Below, one piece after another: positions 1-11,684 of a stretch of DNA of 64,000 nt. Origin of the DNA: Scolanthus callimorphus. Its lineage: Eukaryota > Cnidaria > Anthozoa > Actiniaria > Edwardsiidae. The position numbers were made by a program, and so were the translations under genes. Numbering within the stretch: position 1 is the stretch's first letter; each line of letters opens with the position of its first letter. Below the pieces are notes generated by a model. That model made no database searches, had not been told where the DNA came from, and saw only the letters and a list, made by a program, of their open reading frames with translations. The DNA is taken from positions 7,912,435-7,976,434 of the forward strand of contig CM066925.1 of the NCBI GenBank assembly GCA_033964015.1. Direction: 5' to 3'.

Positions 1-259
1 GTCGTAGATGTATTTGACTCAGTGATAGGCTTTGAAATCAATAGTCAGTGAGAACTTTTAACTTTTTTGCTATAATTTTGTGGATTGCGCTTCCTACCTA
101 AATTCAATAACAACAATCATATATTTGCCTATATATTATTCTCTTTCCACCATAATCGTCAGTTGCTACTTTTTATGTATTGCAAAATCGTTTAAGTTTT
201 GTCTTTTATTTTTTTAAAGTTTAGCCTTTGAACGTGATGGCCTCAAACAATCAACAGAT

Positions 260-306
260 ATCCAAAATGGCGGCACGGCGGCCATCTTGGATCCGCCATT
301 TTGGAT
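260..306. repeat. Short inverted repeat
   Basis: Two 13-14-base arms reading tccaaaatggcgg and its complement flank a short GC-rich loop. No target duplication was seen. It may be the core of a decayed palindromic element. Confidence 0.4.
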
Positions 307-660
307 GACGTTCTACGCCCATCAATCACCCTATCCCATAATATAGATACATTTTTTTGAATATCACAATGCCACTTATAGATTTGAATTTCACTGGCCA
401 TTAAAATTTGAAAAGAAAACTCGGCGAAAAATTCATTGTAGAGGTTTGTGTGACAGCTGTCAATCATGACGTCATTTCACCTCCTAAAATGCAAAATCTG
501 CATTGGCAACAAACAAATTCGGATTCAGCGTAAAATTTCGCATAAGATGGCACTTGTTGCCAGCTTTTACTAAAAAATGCCTCATGAAGTACGATTTTCC
601 GAAAGTTCGTCTAGTCTAAACAGCAAAACCGGTCCCGTTTTCATTGTTGACACAAAATTC

Positions 661-953
661 ATGACTGGAAAAAGACACCGATTGCAAAAACGTAGTGTAG
701 CTGTCTCAGTAAATATGCTGTTATAAGTTCACAAGAAAAGTAGAAGAAGTAAATAGGAACACTTTTAAGTTCTGATTAAGAAAGGACATTTTTACATTAT
801 AATTGAATGCTAGATCTGACAAAACATTCATTACTTGAAAAAGACACCGATTGCAAAAACATATTGTAGCTGTCTCAGTACAAATATGCTGTTATAAGTT
901 CATAAGAAAAGTTGAAGAAGTAAATAAGGACACTTCTAAGTTCTGATTAAACT
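661..953 (+). repeat. Two-copy direct repeat, about 170-bp spacing
   Basis: The block starting tggaaaaagacaccgattgc (about 665-785) recurs at about 834-953 with a few substitutions and small indels. The two copies are separated by about 50 bases of AT-rich sequence. No coding frame or terminal repeat accompanies them. Confidence 0.7.
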
Positions 954-1117
954 TAACATTATTATTGAAAAAATTGCTTATTGTTTGGTTGTGAATCAAG
1001 CGAAGACGAAGCGGTCCATTATCTACGGAGTCGAATCTCAGGAACAAGGACCAGATCACCGGAACGACTAAACTATGTAGAATAGTTTAGTCTATGTATT
1101 ATGTAGAATACCTACAT

Positions 1118-1955
1118 AAGTAAGTTAGTGACATTATTTATACACGAATTTTTGAGCAGCTTGGTGGAGCTAGTATCTTCGAGTGTATTTTAGTAGATAT
1201 CAATGTGTGTTAAGCGTTAGGCCTGCACTGAGGATGGGCAACTTCCGACGTCCCCGTGGTTCTTTAACGTCCCTCTGGTTCCGGTTAGTGTAGTGTATGT
1301 GAGAGACGGGGACCTACGGTTTAACGTCCTTATCCGAGAAGACGCGAGAATACATAACCAAACTATGATAAGCTAGAGAAAAACAAATGCAGAAGTGGTA
1401 GGAATTCTTAAGCAGTCTTCAATTAGCCATTTTGACATCTGCCTATCGCCAAACATTGCAACAACAAAACGAATGCTGTTGGAGAATTCAGATCGTAAAT
1501 GAGAGGCGCGACTTCAATGTGTTGGTATACCAACTCATCTCGAAAGGGGCTCCGCCTCTCAAGAGGAACTTAACTGAACTCTACTTAATCCTTTGGGCGC
1601 AATTTAGTGCTTTAACCAAACCTCGCGCGCGGTTCATCAACTGCTAAACACGGCTAAGATCAGTACTAAAAAGGGGGAAATGTTGTACTTACAAGCTATG
1701 GCCCTTCCAAGCTGGCATGTCTCACAAAACAATTGTTCCTCAGGCGTCGGTTAATCGAGGGCGAAAAGGAAGGGGGTTTTATATGTGGATCATTAGTAGT
1801 CTGCACAAACGCCTATTTGTAATAAACCCGTATATTAGGAGGTCTGGCCCTTTAGCGATTCGAGAGACAGAACATGCCCGCAGCCGCCGCCAATTTTGAC
1901 ATTAATGCATGAAGAAGTCCAAAATTCGCATATAATTTCTAATGCGCATTTAAAA
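1118..1955 (+). repeat. Dispersed repeat, copy 1 (SINE-like core)
   Basis: This segment is repeated in the same orientation at 3922-4912, with many substitutions and indels. A core at about 1240-1345 contains ttctttaacgtccctctgg, and the block ends near gtttaacgtccttatccga. A third, reverse-oriented core lies at 22722-22815. The core resembles a conserved segment seen in SINEs of many invertebrates. That identification is from memory and needs a repeat-library search. Short open frames inside it are not conserved between copies. Confidence 0.6.
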
Positions 1956-2183
1956 TAAAAACGAATTTTCTACTTTCGTACTTCGCGCACACCATACCTA
2001 GTAGGTCTCCCTCTACTAACATGAGCACACATAAGAAATGGATGATTAAGAGTGACAGGTTTTCAGCACTATTTAAAAGCTTAGTAAAATGAACGGCAGG
2101 TATCGGGTTAAGTGGGGCGTTCCTATATACCATGGTGACAGCTATTCGCAAGTGAAGGCGCCATGAGTACAAGTTCTTGTTTA

Positions 2184-2625
2184 ATAGGCCTTTATCACGC
2201 AATATTGATTAATAATATATAATAGTTATCAGAAAATGAAATCCAGTATTCAATTCTACACATCCGTATTAGTAAAATTGCAAAGTTTGGTGAAGATTGC
2301 TTCAATACTGACTGAGATATGAATTTTCAAAACTTCGTATTCTGGCTTATTTTTTAACAAGAAATGTATGGGAAAATAAATCGAAACGAGGCTGGACGGG
2401 CATCGATGCCCGTCCAGCCTCGACTTGACGTATTTGCCCATACATTTCTTTGTAAAAAGTAAGTCAGAATAGGAAGTTTTGAAAATTCATATCTCAGTCA
2501 GTTTTCAAGTAATTCTTTTGAAACTTTGCAGTTTTACTAATACGGATGTGTAGAATTGGAAACTGGATTTCATTTTCGGATATATATTATATATTAATAA
2601 TCAATATTGCGTGATAAAGGTCTAT
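2184..2625. repeat. Long near-perfect palindrome (MITE-like)
   Basis: Two arms of about 220 bases are reverse complements around the centre atcgat at 2402-2407. Both outer ends read cctttatcacgcaatattga or its complement. There is almost no loop, so a single strand would fold into a long hairpin. No transposase is present. It is most simply a foldback or MITE-type non-autonomous DNA element. Confidence 0.75.
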
Positions 2626-2654
2626 ACTATTGCATACCGCTAAAGACCTTATAT

Positions 2655-2945
2655 AAGGGACGTGTCATTATTTAGCGGGGGGTGGGGGGAGGGGGAAGGC
2701 TCCTATTTTTGTGGGGAGGGTCCTAATTTTTTTCGCGTGTCTGCATTTTTGCCGTATAATACCCAAAATAGGCACATAAATGACATGGGGGAAAATCCCA
2801 ATTTTTTTTACCTACCTACGACTGGTCACATTTTTTTTGGTTATGTTCAAGGGGAGGCTCCTAATTTTTTTTAGCCTTGTTTGAAAAAAAGTGGGAGCCC
2901 CCCACCACCCCCCTCCCCCCCGGGTAAATAACGACACGTCCCTTT
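2655..2945. repeat. Palindromic MITE with G-rich arms
   Basis: The ends are aagggacgtgtc and its complement gacacgtcccttt. The arms continue through TTATTTA and long G or C runs. The interior repeats a short motif, ggctcctaatttttttt, several times. It abuts the palindrome at 2184-2625. Confidence 0.7.
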
Positions 2946-3726
2946 TTGGGGTCAATATATTTAAGCTTTAGCTTATTCAACACATAAAATATACTCTTAT
3001 TATATGTTTTTTTCACGTAATAAAGAGAGCATATTATACGGTGGCGCGAAGATATGAGTTTTATTTTCGAGTGGCAAGAACAATATTTTACGAATGAGCG
3101 CAGCGATTAGCGGCCCAGAATTATAAAATGCTTTTAATAGATAAAGATCAAATACGCCATCAAAAAAGCAGGAATTTTGGCAAGTGCCGCCCTTTGGCTC
3201 TACTTCACCTCTACCTCTACCTCTTGCCTCTTGCTGTAGCCCGACAAACCACGCATGTGCAATGTGTCGAAATGTGTTCTTGAATATTTTCAAGCGATAG
3301 AAGCCATGCACTCAGATAACCTGCTTCTGCTCTCTCGCTACGACACTCTTTTCAAACAGTTTGCAATGACAAATCTGGTTATTACAATGTTCTTCTATCA
3401 TAACGCAGTGTCACATTTTGTCAGCAACAACTCCGTCCCGTTCGTGTAAAATTGCCAGGTCTATCATGTATTCGTGGTTTGACGTGCCCAAACTAAACTC
3501 CCTAATGCCTTTATTAAAGAAAGACGAACCCTTTAGATATTACCATATGCTTGTGGTTAAGCGAGTTTCAGGTCAACCAAGTAAATATTTGTCGAGTTAT
3601 GGTAAATACGATTTTAGTAAGAAGTTACTGGGAACTTTGCGATTTGATGCCTTATCAATTTCTCTGATGACATCTTTGAAAACATTTAGTTCGCACACAA
3701 AAAGCATGGACAAACATATGAAGGTA

Positions 3727-3730
3727 TATA

Positions 3731-3769
<39 letters not shown>
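3727..3769. repeat. (TA)n microsatellite
   Basis: An uninterrupted run of alternating T and A of about 40 bases. It creates a spurious Ile-Tyr repeat in an overlapping open frame. Confidence 0.9.
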
Positions 3770-3772
<3 letters not shown>

Positions 3773-3921
3773 ATGCTCAGAATACCCAAGGAAAGACGGA
3801 TTTTTAGTAAGACCAATACATTTAAAAAATAGACAATTTGTTTTTTGAAAGTGTAATGAGTCGGTATATCTTTTGAAAATAATGTAATCGATGCGACTTG
3901 AATTCGACGTATGCCCTAGGC

Positions 3922-4912
3922 CTAAGTAACTTTATTTATACTCGAATTTTAGAGTAGCTTTGGTGGAGCTAGTATCTTCGAGTGTATGTTAGTATAGATA
4001 TTAATGTTTGTTAAGTGCGAGGCCTGCACTGAGCATGGTCACTCCCGCATCCCCGTGGTTCTTTAACGTCCCTCTGGTTCCGGTTAGTGTAGTGCATGTG
4101 AGAGACGGGACCTACGGTTTAACGTCCTTATCCGAGAAGACGCGAGAATACATAACCAAACTATGATAAGCTAGAGAAAACAAATGCAGAAGTGGAAAGA
4201 ATTCTTAAGCACAGTTCAATTAGCCATTTTGACATCTACCTATCGTCAAACATTGCAACAACAAAACGAATGCTGTTGGAGAATTCAGCTCGTAATGAGA
4301 GGCGCGACTTCAATGCGTTGGTATACCAACTCATCTCGAAGGGGGCTCCGCCCCTCAAGAGTAACTAAACTGAGCTGTACTTAAGCGCAATATGGTGCGT
4401 TGACCAAACCTCGCGCTTGATTCATCAACTGGTAAAGAAAATGCTAAAGGGAAAAATGCTTGTAATTACAAGCTATGGCATTTGCAAGGTGACATATAAA
4501 ACAAAAATTGTCGCTCGATCTTAAGTAATTGAGGGCGAAGAAGGAGAGGTTTTCATTAGTGGTCAGTACAAACACGATCTGTTCCTCGCGTGTGGTTCAT
4601 CAACGGGTAAAAGAATATACTAAAGCGAAAACTGTTTGTACTTACAAGCTATGGCACTTCCACGGCGACATGTCACACAAAATAATTCTCGCTCGATCTT
4701 AAAGTAATCGAGGGCGAAAAAGGAGTAGGTTTTCATTAGTGGTCCGTACAAACACGATCTGTTCGACTCACCTGTTTATAGTTAGTTAGCCCGTATATTA
4801 GGCGGTTCTGGCCCCTTGAGCAATTCGAGACAGAACATGCCCAGCCGCTTCCAATTGACACTAATGCATGATGAATTCCAAATTCGCATATAATTTCTAA
4901 TGATCATTTAAG
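3922..4912 (+). repeat. Dispersed repeat, copy 2
   Basis: This is a second copy of the 1118-1955 repeat in the same orientation. It is longer because an internal segment containing cttacaagctatggca and the cgctcgatctt motif is tandemly duplicated at about 4437-4580 and 4610-4765. The duplicated halves have diverged by several substitutions. Confidence 0.6.
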
Positions 4913-5095
4913 AGCGGATGTCCGTAACGGTAGATTTTGACATTACATGTCAGAATGAAGCCTGTTATCAGCTGTTTCTAACGATATATTTTTTTATCTC
5001 GTTGCGATAAATATTTTCGGAGAAATCCGGCCAAGTTTAGTACCGAGGCCGTTTTTACCGCACCAATAAAATAATCAAAAATACAAAATAATGAA

Positions 5096-5272
5096 GTATA
5101 GGAAATCACACGACTTCGAGTTCAATTTGGAATTTATTTGCACGAGTGGGTTTTTAAAAAAGTATCAAAATTGCACGAGCCGATGGCGAGTGCAATTTTA
5201 GCTTTTTGAAAAACCCACGAGTGTAAATAAATTCCAAATGGAACGAGAAAAGTCGTATGATTTCGTATTAAT
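5096..5272. repeat. Palindromic MITE
   Basis: The arms contain aatttatttgcacgagtggg and its complement, closing on a short loop around gagccgatggcgagtg. The element at 42128-42241 has related arms (attgcacgagtgagtttttc), so the two are probably one family. Confidence 0.65.
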
Positions 5273-6192
5273 AATACACATGAAAACATTTCCAAGGAGT
5301 CATTCACAATCTGCTTACAAACTGATCAAGCCGCACGCATTTTTCCTTGATTGAAATCTGGACCGAAACCTGACTGAATTTGAGCATGAACAAAAAACAA
5401 AGTTTAGATAATATAGCTCTAGTGTTATCAAAAGATTTTAGCATTTCAAAGGAAAATTTGCATTTTGTTAACCATTTTTTCACTTTGTTTCCTTTTTTTG
5501 GCACTTTGTTACCTCAAAACTTTTTTTCATGTGTACTATTATAATAATAATAAGGGAATTTATATAGAGCCTTTTCTCATACGGATCCAGAGCGCTTTAC
5601 AATATTAAAAGTTAAAAAGTTACATACTTTAAATAAATAATACTATGAATAATAACAGAACAAATTACATTTTAATGCTAAAAGAATTAAAAACTAAATG
5701 CAAGGCGCTTTGGAAAATTTAAGCTGTGAGAACACATAATTCTTGTCATTTTAAGCAGTTTTTTTTATTTTCCCAGCGGTGAGAATTGAATATTTTACGA
5801 ATTTTTAAAGAAATAGACTTTTTTGGAGCCCCATTTATAGGGTATCTTTGACGTGGTTTATCGGGTAGATCCATGTACATTTGACAACTGAAATTTTCTC
5901 AGGGTAATAGAGCGATGATAGATGTTCACAAATATCAAATAACTTGTGGGCATGCTACTTTTGTGATCAGCAGTGGCGATAAAAATACCTTAACGTGGTG
6001 ACTAAAACCTCACGGCATCACACTGTTGACTTGACAAGCGTGGAGGGAAAATTTGCAAATATCCCTGCTGAAACGAGAATAAGAGTCTAACAAATATCCT
6101 CAGAGAGTTATCGAGGTTTCTCGCTTGAGTTTGAATCTGCAGAGATATAATCAAAGCTCTCGATCAACTCTGAGTTATCAAATTATTGTTTA

Positions 6193-6601
6193 GGGAGCAT
6201 TCATTATTTATGCCAGGGGTGGGTTGGCAAGAATTAAGGGGGGCCATGTTAAATTCGGCACGTTCAAGTAGGGGGTCACCAGAAAATATGAAAACAACTG
6301 TGAGGGGTCATCTACGTTTTATGGCAGTGACTTTAATTCAACATATTGATACAAGAGGATGCACGCCTGTAAAACTGCAACAAACTGTTCAAGCACACAG
6401 GAAATGGTCTACTTGGTATCTAGATGTCCCAACATTTCGTCCTGATCTAAAGGGGGAAGGGGAGGGGGACTATCATTATTATGAAACTTGCCTAAAGGGG
6501 TTTTAAGGTATTTATTGATACTTGGAGGGGGGTCAAGAGGTTTCTGGGCTGAATGAAAAGTCTTGCCAGCCCAACCCCTGGCATAAATAATGAACGCTCC
6601 C
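6193..6601. repeat. MITE with 40-bp terminal inverted repeats, TA target site
   Basis: The left end GGGAGCATTCATTATTTATG and its exact complement on the right extend to about 40 bases. TA flanks both sides (6191-6192 and 6602-6603), which fits a TA target duplication. The interior is G-rich and has no transposase. Confidence 0.75.
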
Positions 6602-7934
6602 TACCATCTCGGAACACTAGAACATGACCATGTGTTAACTTGTCCTCGCGAAACAACACGAAAATCCACTTTTCGCCAGCAAACGAGCTCTATTTTTCCG
6701 TAAAGTAATGAGAAATACCTTCGGAATATCTAAAAACGTACCTTGCAAGCCATATTCGACAAGATTTAAGGCCATTTTAGTGGAGAACACGCGGCGAAAA
6801 AACATAACCCAAGTGAGCACAGGTAGCCCGAAAAATGGAATACAGCGTTCTACAACGGCGTAAGTCGTACGGGATATACGATTTTGTTGATTATCAAATT
6901 CCTTCAACTACTAACAACTCATAAAGTCCCTCTTCAGCAATGAGCGCTCCGGATATTTATTTTACCCGAAAAGTGAACCTTGAAACAAGGGGACGGCGAC
7001 CATTATCACTTTTGACGGGGGTAGTAGTGGGGGATTTTTTTAACATAGAAACGAGTTTTATTTGTGGTTGCTGGTGCAAACAATTTATTTATTGTCTGTA
7101 AAACAATCATATTCTGGATATTTTGCTTGGAAACAATTTATTTTGGTGCGTAGTACTTCTGCAAACAATTGTTCATTTATTTTTCAAATTTTGAGAATGG
7201 CGAAAACTTCCTGAAAAACCAAACACTGTAGCACGTTCTAAACTGGTCAGGGACAAACTCCTTCACAGATCTAGTCTTGGACTTCGCGCATGATCTGGTC
7301 GGCGCGACTCTGTCAAGTTCCGGGTGCAAGCATTTGTACCCTCCTTTAAACCGGTGAACTCCTTCTAAAATCTCATTGTTAAATATATCAATGCTTAATA
7401 CTAATACTAAGAAAAGCGACTGACAATAATAACTATCCTAAGGTAGAAACTTAAAGAATTGGTATGAAAGGAAAAAGTGTGAGCATTAATTTCTTTCAAA
7501 AAGTTTAACATTGTTGACTTTATTATTATTATAACAATCTCGACAAGATAATTTTTGCTTCATCATAGACAAAACGTTTCTCATATTCTGTTTAAGGGAG
7601 TGGCAACTGGAGCGCAGCGTGGGAGCCTCTCAGGTTAATGCTTTTGAAATATAATTTACTTTGAAAGATAGAGCGGTTTTCTTGTGACTGTCGTGAAAAC
7701 AATTGCAATTGAGCAATCATTAGCCAATCAGAATCGAGAGAAATCACGACTTGCTCCTGAATGGCTTTTTTTCTCGTCCAATTGCAAGCCGAACCAATTA
7801 CTAAGTAATTACACAATTGTATTTACTACAGAATTCGATTGGCTGAGAAAACGAGTAGCCAATGAGAACGCAAAGCGCGAATTACATAACAAGTCTTGAC
7901 GCCAGTCATGCGAAATCCGTTCTATCCGTAAGGC

Positions 7935-8133
7935 AATAGACCTCTTTCGCTTGGGCGTAATGTTTACCCATTTCAGATCACGTGGCATTCCCCCGAGTAT
8001 TCTTTCTTTGTTTTTCTGCTACGCACCGAAGGATACATGAATATGGAAGCATTATAAACAAAGAAAGATTATTCAAATGAATGCCACGAGATCTGAAATG
8101 GGTAAACATTACGCCCAGCGAAAGAGGTCTATT
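7935..8133. repeat. Palindromic MITE, copy 1
   Basis: The element has about 199 bases and ends in AATAGACCTCTTTCGC and its complement. The arms contain catttcagatcacgtggcat. A second copy with the same arms and a similar loop lies at 48121-48320. This copy ends about 160 bases downstream of the ZNF-A stop codon. Confidence 0.75.
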
Positions 8134-8290
8134 CGGAGCAAGACCGTTGATCAATTTATACATATGAATTGCTTTTGTCCTCGCACTCTGGTTCCCTTAA
8201 GAGGCCTTTCATCTTTCATCCTGAATGCATTCGTTCGTGGAGTAATAAGCTGCCACGACTACTACAAAATGTCTTACAATGTGAACATTG

Positions 8291-10141
8291 TTAATTCTTC
8301 ACTGCTAAAGGTGCATGTCGATGGAGTGTTATAGAACAGGTCGCATGCTTTTCTCTAGTATTCATTACGGGTTTATTGTCCTGGTTTTGGCGATTCGAAG
8401 GCTGTAAGCTTGAAAGCGTATCTCGATGGTTTGTTACACTTGAATTGAGTTGTTTTTGCCCTTCGCACATTACTGTGTTATTAGAAGGCATTATTTCTGT
8501 ACTTGTGGTCATATTTTTTTGTCCTTCACAGATCACGGGGTTATTAGCAGGCATTGTTACTGTACTTGTGGTCAAATGTTTCCCCCTTTCACACATTATT
8601 GGGTTATTAGAAGACATTGTTTCTGTACTTGTTGTCGACTGTTTGTGTCCTTCACACATTACGCGGTTATTAGAAGACATTGTTTCTGTGCTTGTTGTCA
8701 ACTGTTTTTGTCCTGCACCAATTACGGGGTTATTAGAAGGCATTGTTTCTGTACTTGTGGTCAAATGTTTGTGTTCTTCACACATCACGGGGCTATTGAA
8801 AGACATTGTTTGTGTACTTGTTGTCGACTGTTTTTTTCCTTCACACATCATACATGGCTTCACACATTTATATGGCTTAGATCCTGGGTGTATTCGCTCG
8901 TGGCATTTACGCTCGGCATTCGTGGTAAAGCATTTACTACAATACTGACACTTATGAGGTTTAATTCCTAAATGTCTTTGTTTATGTCTTGCTAGAACGC
9001 CTGCCCAGGTAAAACATTTGTTGCACTCATCACATTTATATGGCTTAACTCCTGAGTGTGTTCGCTCGTGTGATAGACGTTCTGCACTTGTGGTGAAGCA
9101 TTTAGTACAATACTTACACTTATGAGGTTTAATTCCTTGATGCCTTTTTTTATGATCTGCTAGGATGTAAGCCTTGGTAAAACTTTTGTTGCACTCATCA
9201 CATTTATATGGCGTTACTTCTGAGTGCATTCGCTCGTGGCATTTACGTGCGTCATTCGTGGTAAAGCATTTTGTGCAATACTGACACTGAAAAGGTTTCA
9301 TTCCTAAATGTATATTTTTGTGTCTTGCTAGAACGTGGGCCAGGGTAAAACATTTGTTGCACTCATCACATTTATATGGCTTAACTCCTGAGTGTATTCG
9401 CTCGTGTGATACACACTTCCCACGCGTAGTAAAGCCTTTATCACAATACTGACACTGAAAAGGTCTAATATCCTTTATAGCAAAGTGTGTGTCATTTCTA
9501 AATCCACTGGAAGTGTTTACATGATCTTGGATTTTGGGTTGCAGCACGCCAGGACTTGAACTGCTGCGTGACTTGAGCTCAAACGTGACCTCTTTCTCGA
9601 GTGTGTGACGGAACTCAATGTCGGCGAATCCCTGCCGTTGGTGTTGACGAATCGAATCGTCATCCGCCATTTCTAGAAACTCCATATTCCCCTGTTCAAC
9701 GCGCTTTCTTCGCACATCCTCTAGTGTTTCAAAGAGATCAAATTCTTCATTTTGAACAGTTTCTTCCTTTACAAGAATTTGAGAATAATCATTAGTAGCT
9801 AAAGAACAGTTCTCATAATCTTCACCCCTATGCCCCTGATAAGTATCTTGACCTTTATTCGTGACCCGTTGTCGGCGAGACAAAATATTGTCTTGCACGT
9901 CTTCAAGTATGCTAGAGAGGTCAAATTCTTCACCTTTTTCTTCTTTGATTGTATGATGGAATTCGCAACTCATAGCCATGCAACTACTGATCTTGCTTGT
10001 CCTTTCCTCATTTCTAAATCTCATCCCAGACGGCAACATTTCCTCTTCCACTGTATAAGGAATATCAAAGTCTCCATAGTCAACTTTTTCTTTCTTTATG
10101 ACACGATGAAGGTAATTATCATTTCCCACAAGAGCGCCCAC
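8291..10141 (-). CDS. ZNF-A: C2H2 zinc-finger protein, main exon, interrupted at its 5' side
   Basis: An open frame of 616 codons reads directly from the edge of an LTR element. It has no ATG at its edge: the first codon is GTG, which belongs to the target duplication. Residues 1-230 are acidic and hold two copies of a module ending in an EEFDLxxxLEDV-type motif, each preceded by a Val/Ile-Lys-x-Glu site. Seven C2H2 fingers follow (residues about 230-425), alternating CQYCxKCFTT and CDECNKCFT types with HSGVKPY-type linkers. This predicts a sequence-specific nuclear DNA-binding protein. The eighth finger breaks after its first cysteine and runs into six 21-residue repeats and a final tail. 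The 17 codons that should precede this frame lie beyond the LTR element at 11824-11874, so normal splicing is probably lost. The target gene is unknown. Confidence 0.8.
   Translation of the reverse strand: MGALVGNDNYLHRVIKKEKVDYGDFDIPYTVEEEMLPSGMRFRNEERTSKISSCMAMSCEFHHTIKEEKGEEFDLSSILEDVQDNILSRRQRVTNKGQDTYQGHRGEDYENCSLATNDYSQILVKEETVQNEEFDLFETLEDVRRKRVEQGNMEFLEMADDDSIRQHQRQGFADIEFRHTLEKEVTFELKSRSSSSPGVLQPKIQDHVNTSSGFRNDTHFAIKDIRPFQCQYCDKGFTTRGKCVSHERIHSGVKPYKCDECNKCFTLAHVLARHKNIHLGMKPFQCQYCTKCFTTNDARKCHERMHSEVTPYKCDECNKSFTKAYILADHKKRHQGIKPHKCKYCTKCFTTSAERLSHERTHSGVKPYKCDECNKCFTWAGVLARHKQRHLGIKPHKCQYCSKCFTTNAERKCHERIHPGSKPYKCVKPCMMCEGKKQSTTSTQTMSFNSPVMCEEHKHLTTSTETMPSNNPVIGAGQKQLTTSTETMSSNNRVMCEGHKQSTTSTETMSSNNPIMCERGKHLTTSTVTMPANNPVICEGQKNMTTSTEIMPSNNTVMCEGQKQLNSSVTNHRDTLSSLQPSNRQNQDNKPVMNTREKHATCSITLHRHAPLAVKN
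8471..8848 (-). repeat. 63-bp coding minisatellite in ZNF-A
   Basis: Six in-frame units of 21 residues, each close to MCEGQKQLTTSTETM plus six residues, followed by a partial seventh. Because the unit is a multiple of three, copy-number change keeps the frame. The repeat replaces the rest of the finger array. It also creates long open frames on the opposite strand, which I regard as artefacts. Confidence 0.85.
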
Positions 10142-10275
10142 TTTCGGAATTAGTTGAGATGATTCCCTGGTTCAGTGATTTTATTCCGAAAAAGAGAGAA
10201 TGACTGATAATTACATGCGCGAGCATTATTACGTAAGTTAATTACACAATTAGAATGTCCCACATATTTTCAACA
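10142..10275 (-). repeat. 3' LTR of the gag-only element
   Basis: A 134-bp copy that matches 11685-11818 at every base I compared. It contains a ggAATAAAat polyadenylation-type signal in element orientation. Its outer edge abuts the target duplication at 10137-10141. Confidence 0.88.
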
Positions 10276-10351
10276 CCCTCCGGGGCCAGCAAGAAGCAAT
10301 AGGTTTTAACAAGATTATAAGTAGCTGCAAGTTGATAATGATTTTCGGATT

Positions 10352-11655
10352 TTAGTGTTCCAAGTGTTCTGATTTGTTGTTGTCTGGATCTGCCTGACTA
10401 TCGTTTTCGTCCTGCGGATTTGATGTTCCCGCTTTAGTGGGTGAAGGTGTGTCTAGATTCTCGTTGCAAATGGAGGTGTGATGTTTTCGTCCACATTTTA
10501 GGCATCTCCCTTTAGCGTAGCAGTGGGTCTGAGTGTGATTAAATCCCAAACAATTGAAGCATCGCTTTTGTCGTTCCAAGTGTGTTCGCCTCTCAAGTGC
10601 TGATTTGATTTCGGTGCAATCATCGTGTCGGTGGAGTCTATTGCAGTACACGCATGGTTTGGGTTTGTTTGATGATATGCGCTGGCCAGAAAGCAGTGCG
10701 CTTGCCGTTGGTATAAGAACTTCGTCTGCCAATTCTGATATTTCGGACTCACGATGATTTGCTGCAGATTGTGGTGCATGACATCTTTCTCGACTCTCAA
10801 TCTCACTTCGGAATGCTTTTCTCAGCTCATCCAGAGACTTGTCTGCCGATGGAGTTGCCCTGAATATGAATTGCATAACATCCTCTGGTAGCTTTTTTAA
10901 AAGGATTGGAATGAGTAAGCTGCCATATGAATCTGAATTTACATCTAACGCCTCTAGACCTCGAATGTTAGCTTCGTATGTGTCGTAGAATTTTCTTAGA
11001 TCGTTTAGTTTGTTGGATGGTGGAGGAATATTCAGCATTGATTCCATATGTGCATTGATCAGAATTTGTTTCTGTCCGAAACGTTCTTTCAGGATTTGGA
11101 TTGCCTTTCGATAATTGCTGGTTGTCAATGGCAACCCTGATATCGCGCGCGCAGCTTCTTCTTCAAGACTTCCTTTCAAATAGGTCATTTTTTCTATATC
11201 TGGAACATCATCATTTTCATCAATCGTCGCGGAAAAGCTGTCCCAAAACGTCTGCCAATTCAGCGGATCGCCATTGAATTGCTTGATTCTTAGTTTTGGT
11301 AGATGCACGTGGATTCTTTGTGACTGACCTTTCGGAGGTTGCTCTACCGGTGATGGTTGTTTGCTTTCAAGGAGTCTTGTTATCTTCAGTTTCCACAATT
11401 CGATCTTGTCCTGGACCGACAAAGCTTCCTCGTATCGCGGCTGATGTCCTCGGGTTCTTCCAGATGAAGTATGATATTATTATCCATCGCGGAAATTTCG
11501 AGCGCGCGCTTTGTAAGACGCTCCAACAACGCGCGTAGTTCGTCGATGTCATCGCTTTCTTCCGATAATAACCTTTCGGCTTTCTTGATGTCTTGAGTAC
11601 AATGACCACGATAGGCTCCCCTGACCGATTTTAGCCTCGAAAGCTCTTTAGACAT
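10352..11655 (-). pseudogene. gag: BEL/Pao-type gag, one frameshift
   Basis: The natural start is the ATG at 11653-11655 (MSKELSRLKS). The first 70 or so codons run in one frame to about 11440. The match then continues one frame over, through 11422-10352. The capsid-like region (LRIKQFNGDPLNWQTFWDSF onward) fits the DUF1759 domain of BEL/Pao gag. It is followed by two zinc knuckles: CFNCLGFNHTQTHC (CX2CX4HX4C) and CLKCGRKHHTSIC (CX2CX4HX3C). The protein would package element RNA. It ends shortly after the knuckles in an Asp/Glu/Ser-rich tail. The frameshift could be a mutation or a sequencing error. I see no slippery heptamer that would argue for programmed shifting. Confidence 0.8.
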
Positions 11656-11667
11656 TACGTCTAAAGG

Positions 11668-11683
11668 CCGGGTTTCGGCACCA
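11668..11683 (-). promoter_or_regulatory. Primer-binding site, tRNA-Phe type
   Basis: TGGTGCCGAAACCCGG lies one base downstream of the 5' LTR. As I recall the sequence, it complements the 3' end of eukaryotic tRNA-Phe including CCA. This supports reading the flanking 134-bp repeats as true LTRs. Confidence 0.8.
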
Positions 11684-11684
11684 G

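Noticed and set aside
3418..3807. 129-codon plus-strand frame
   Set aside because: Its end is a translated (TA)n microsatellite and the rest matches nothing I know. There is no splice or start context beyond chance.
6635..6907. 90-codon minus-strand frame
   Set aside because: No family resemblance, no splice context, and isolated among repeats.
8376..8971. Two long plus-strand open frames of 170-190 codons
   Set aside because: They are antisense to the 63-bp coding minisatellite of ZNF-A. The repeat unit is a multiple of three, so any stop-free frame repeats. No family resemblance.
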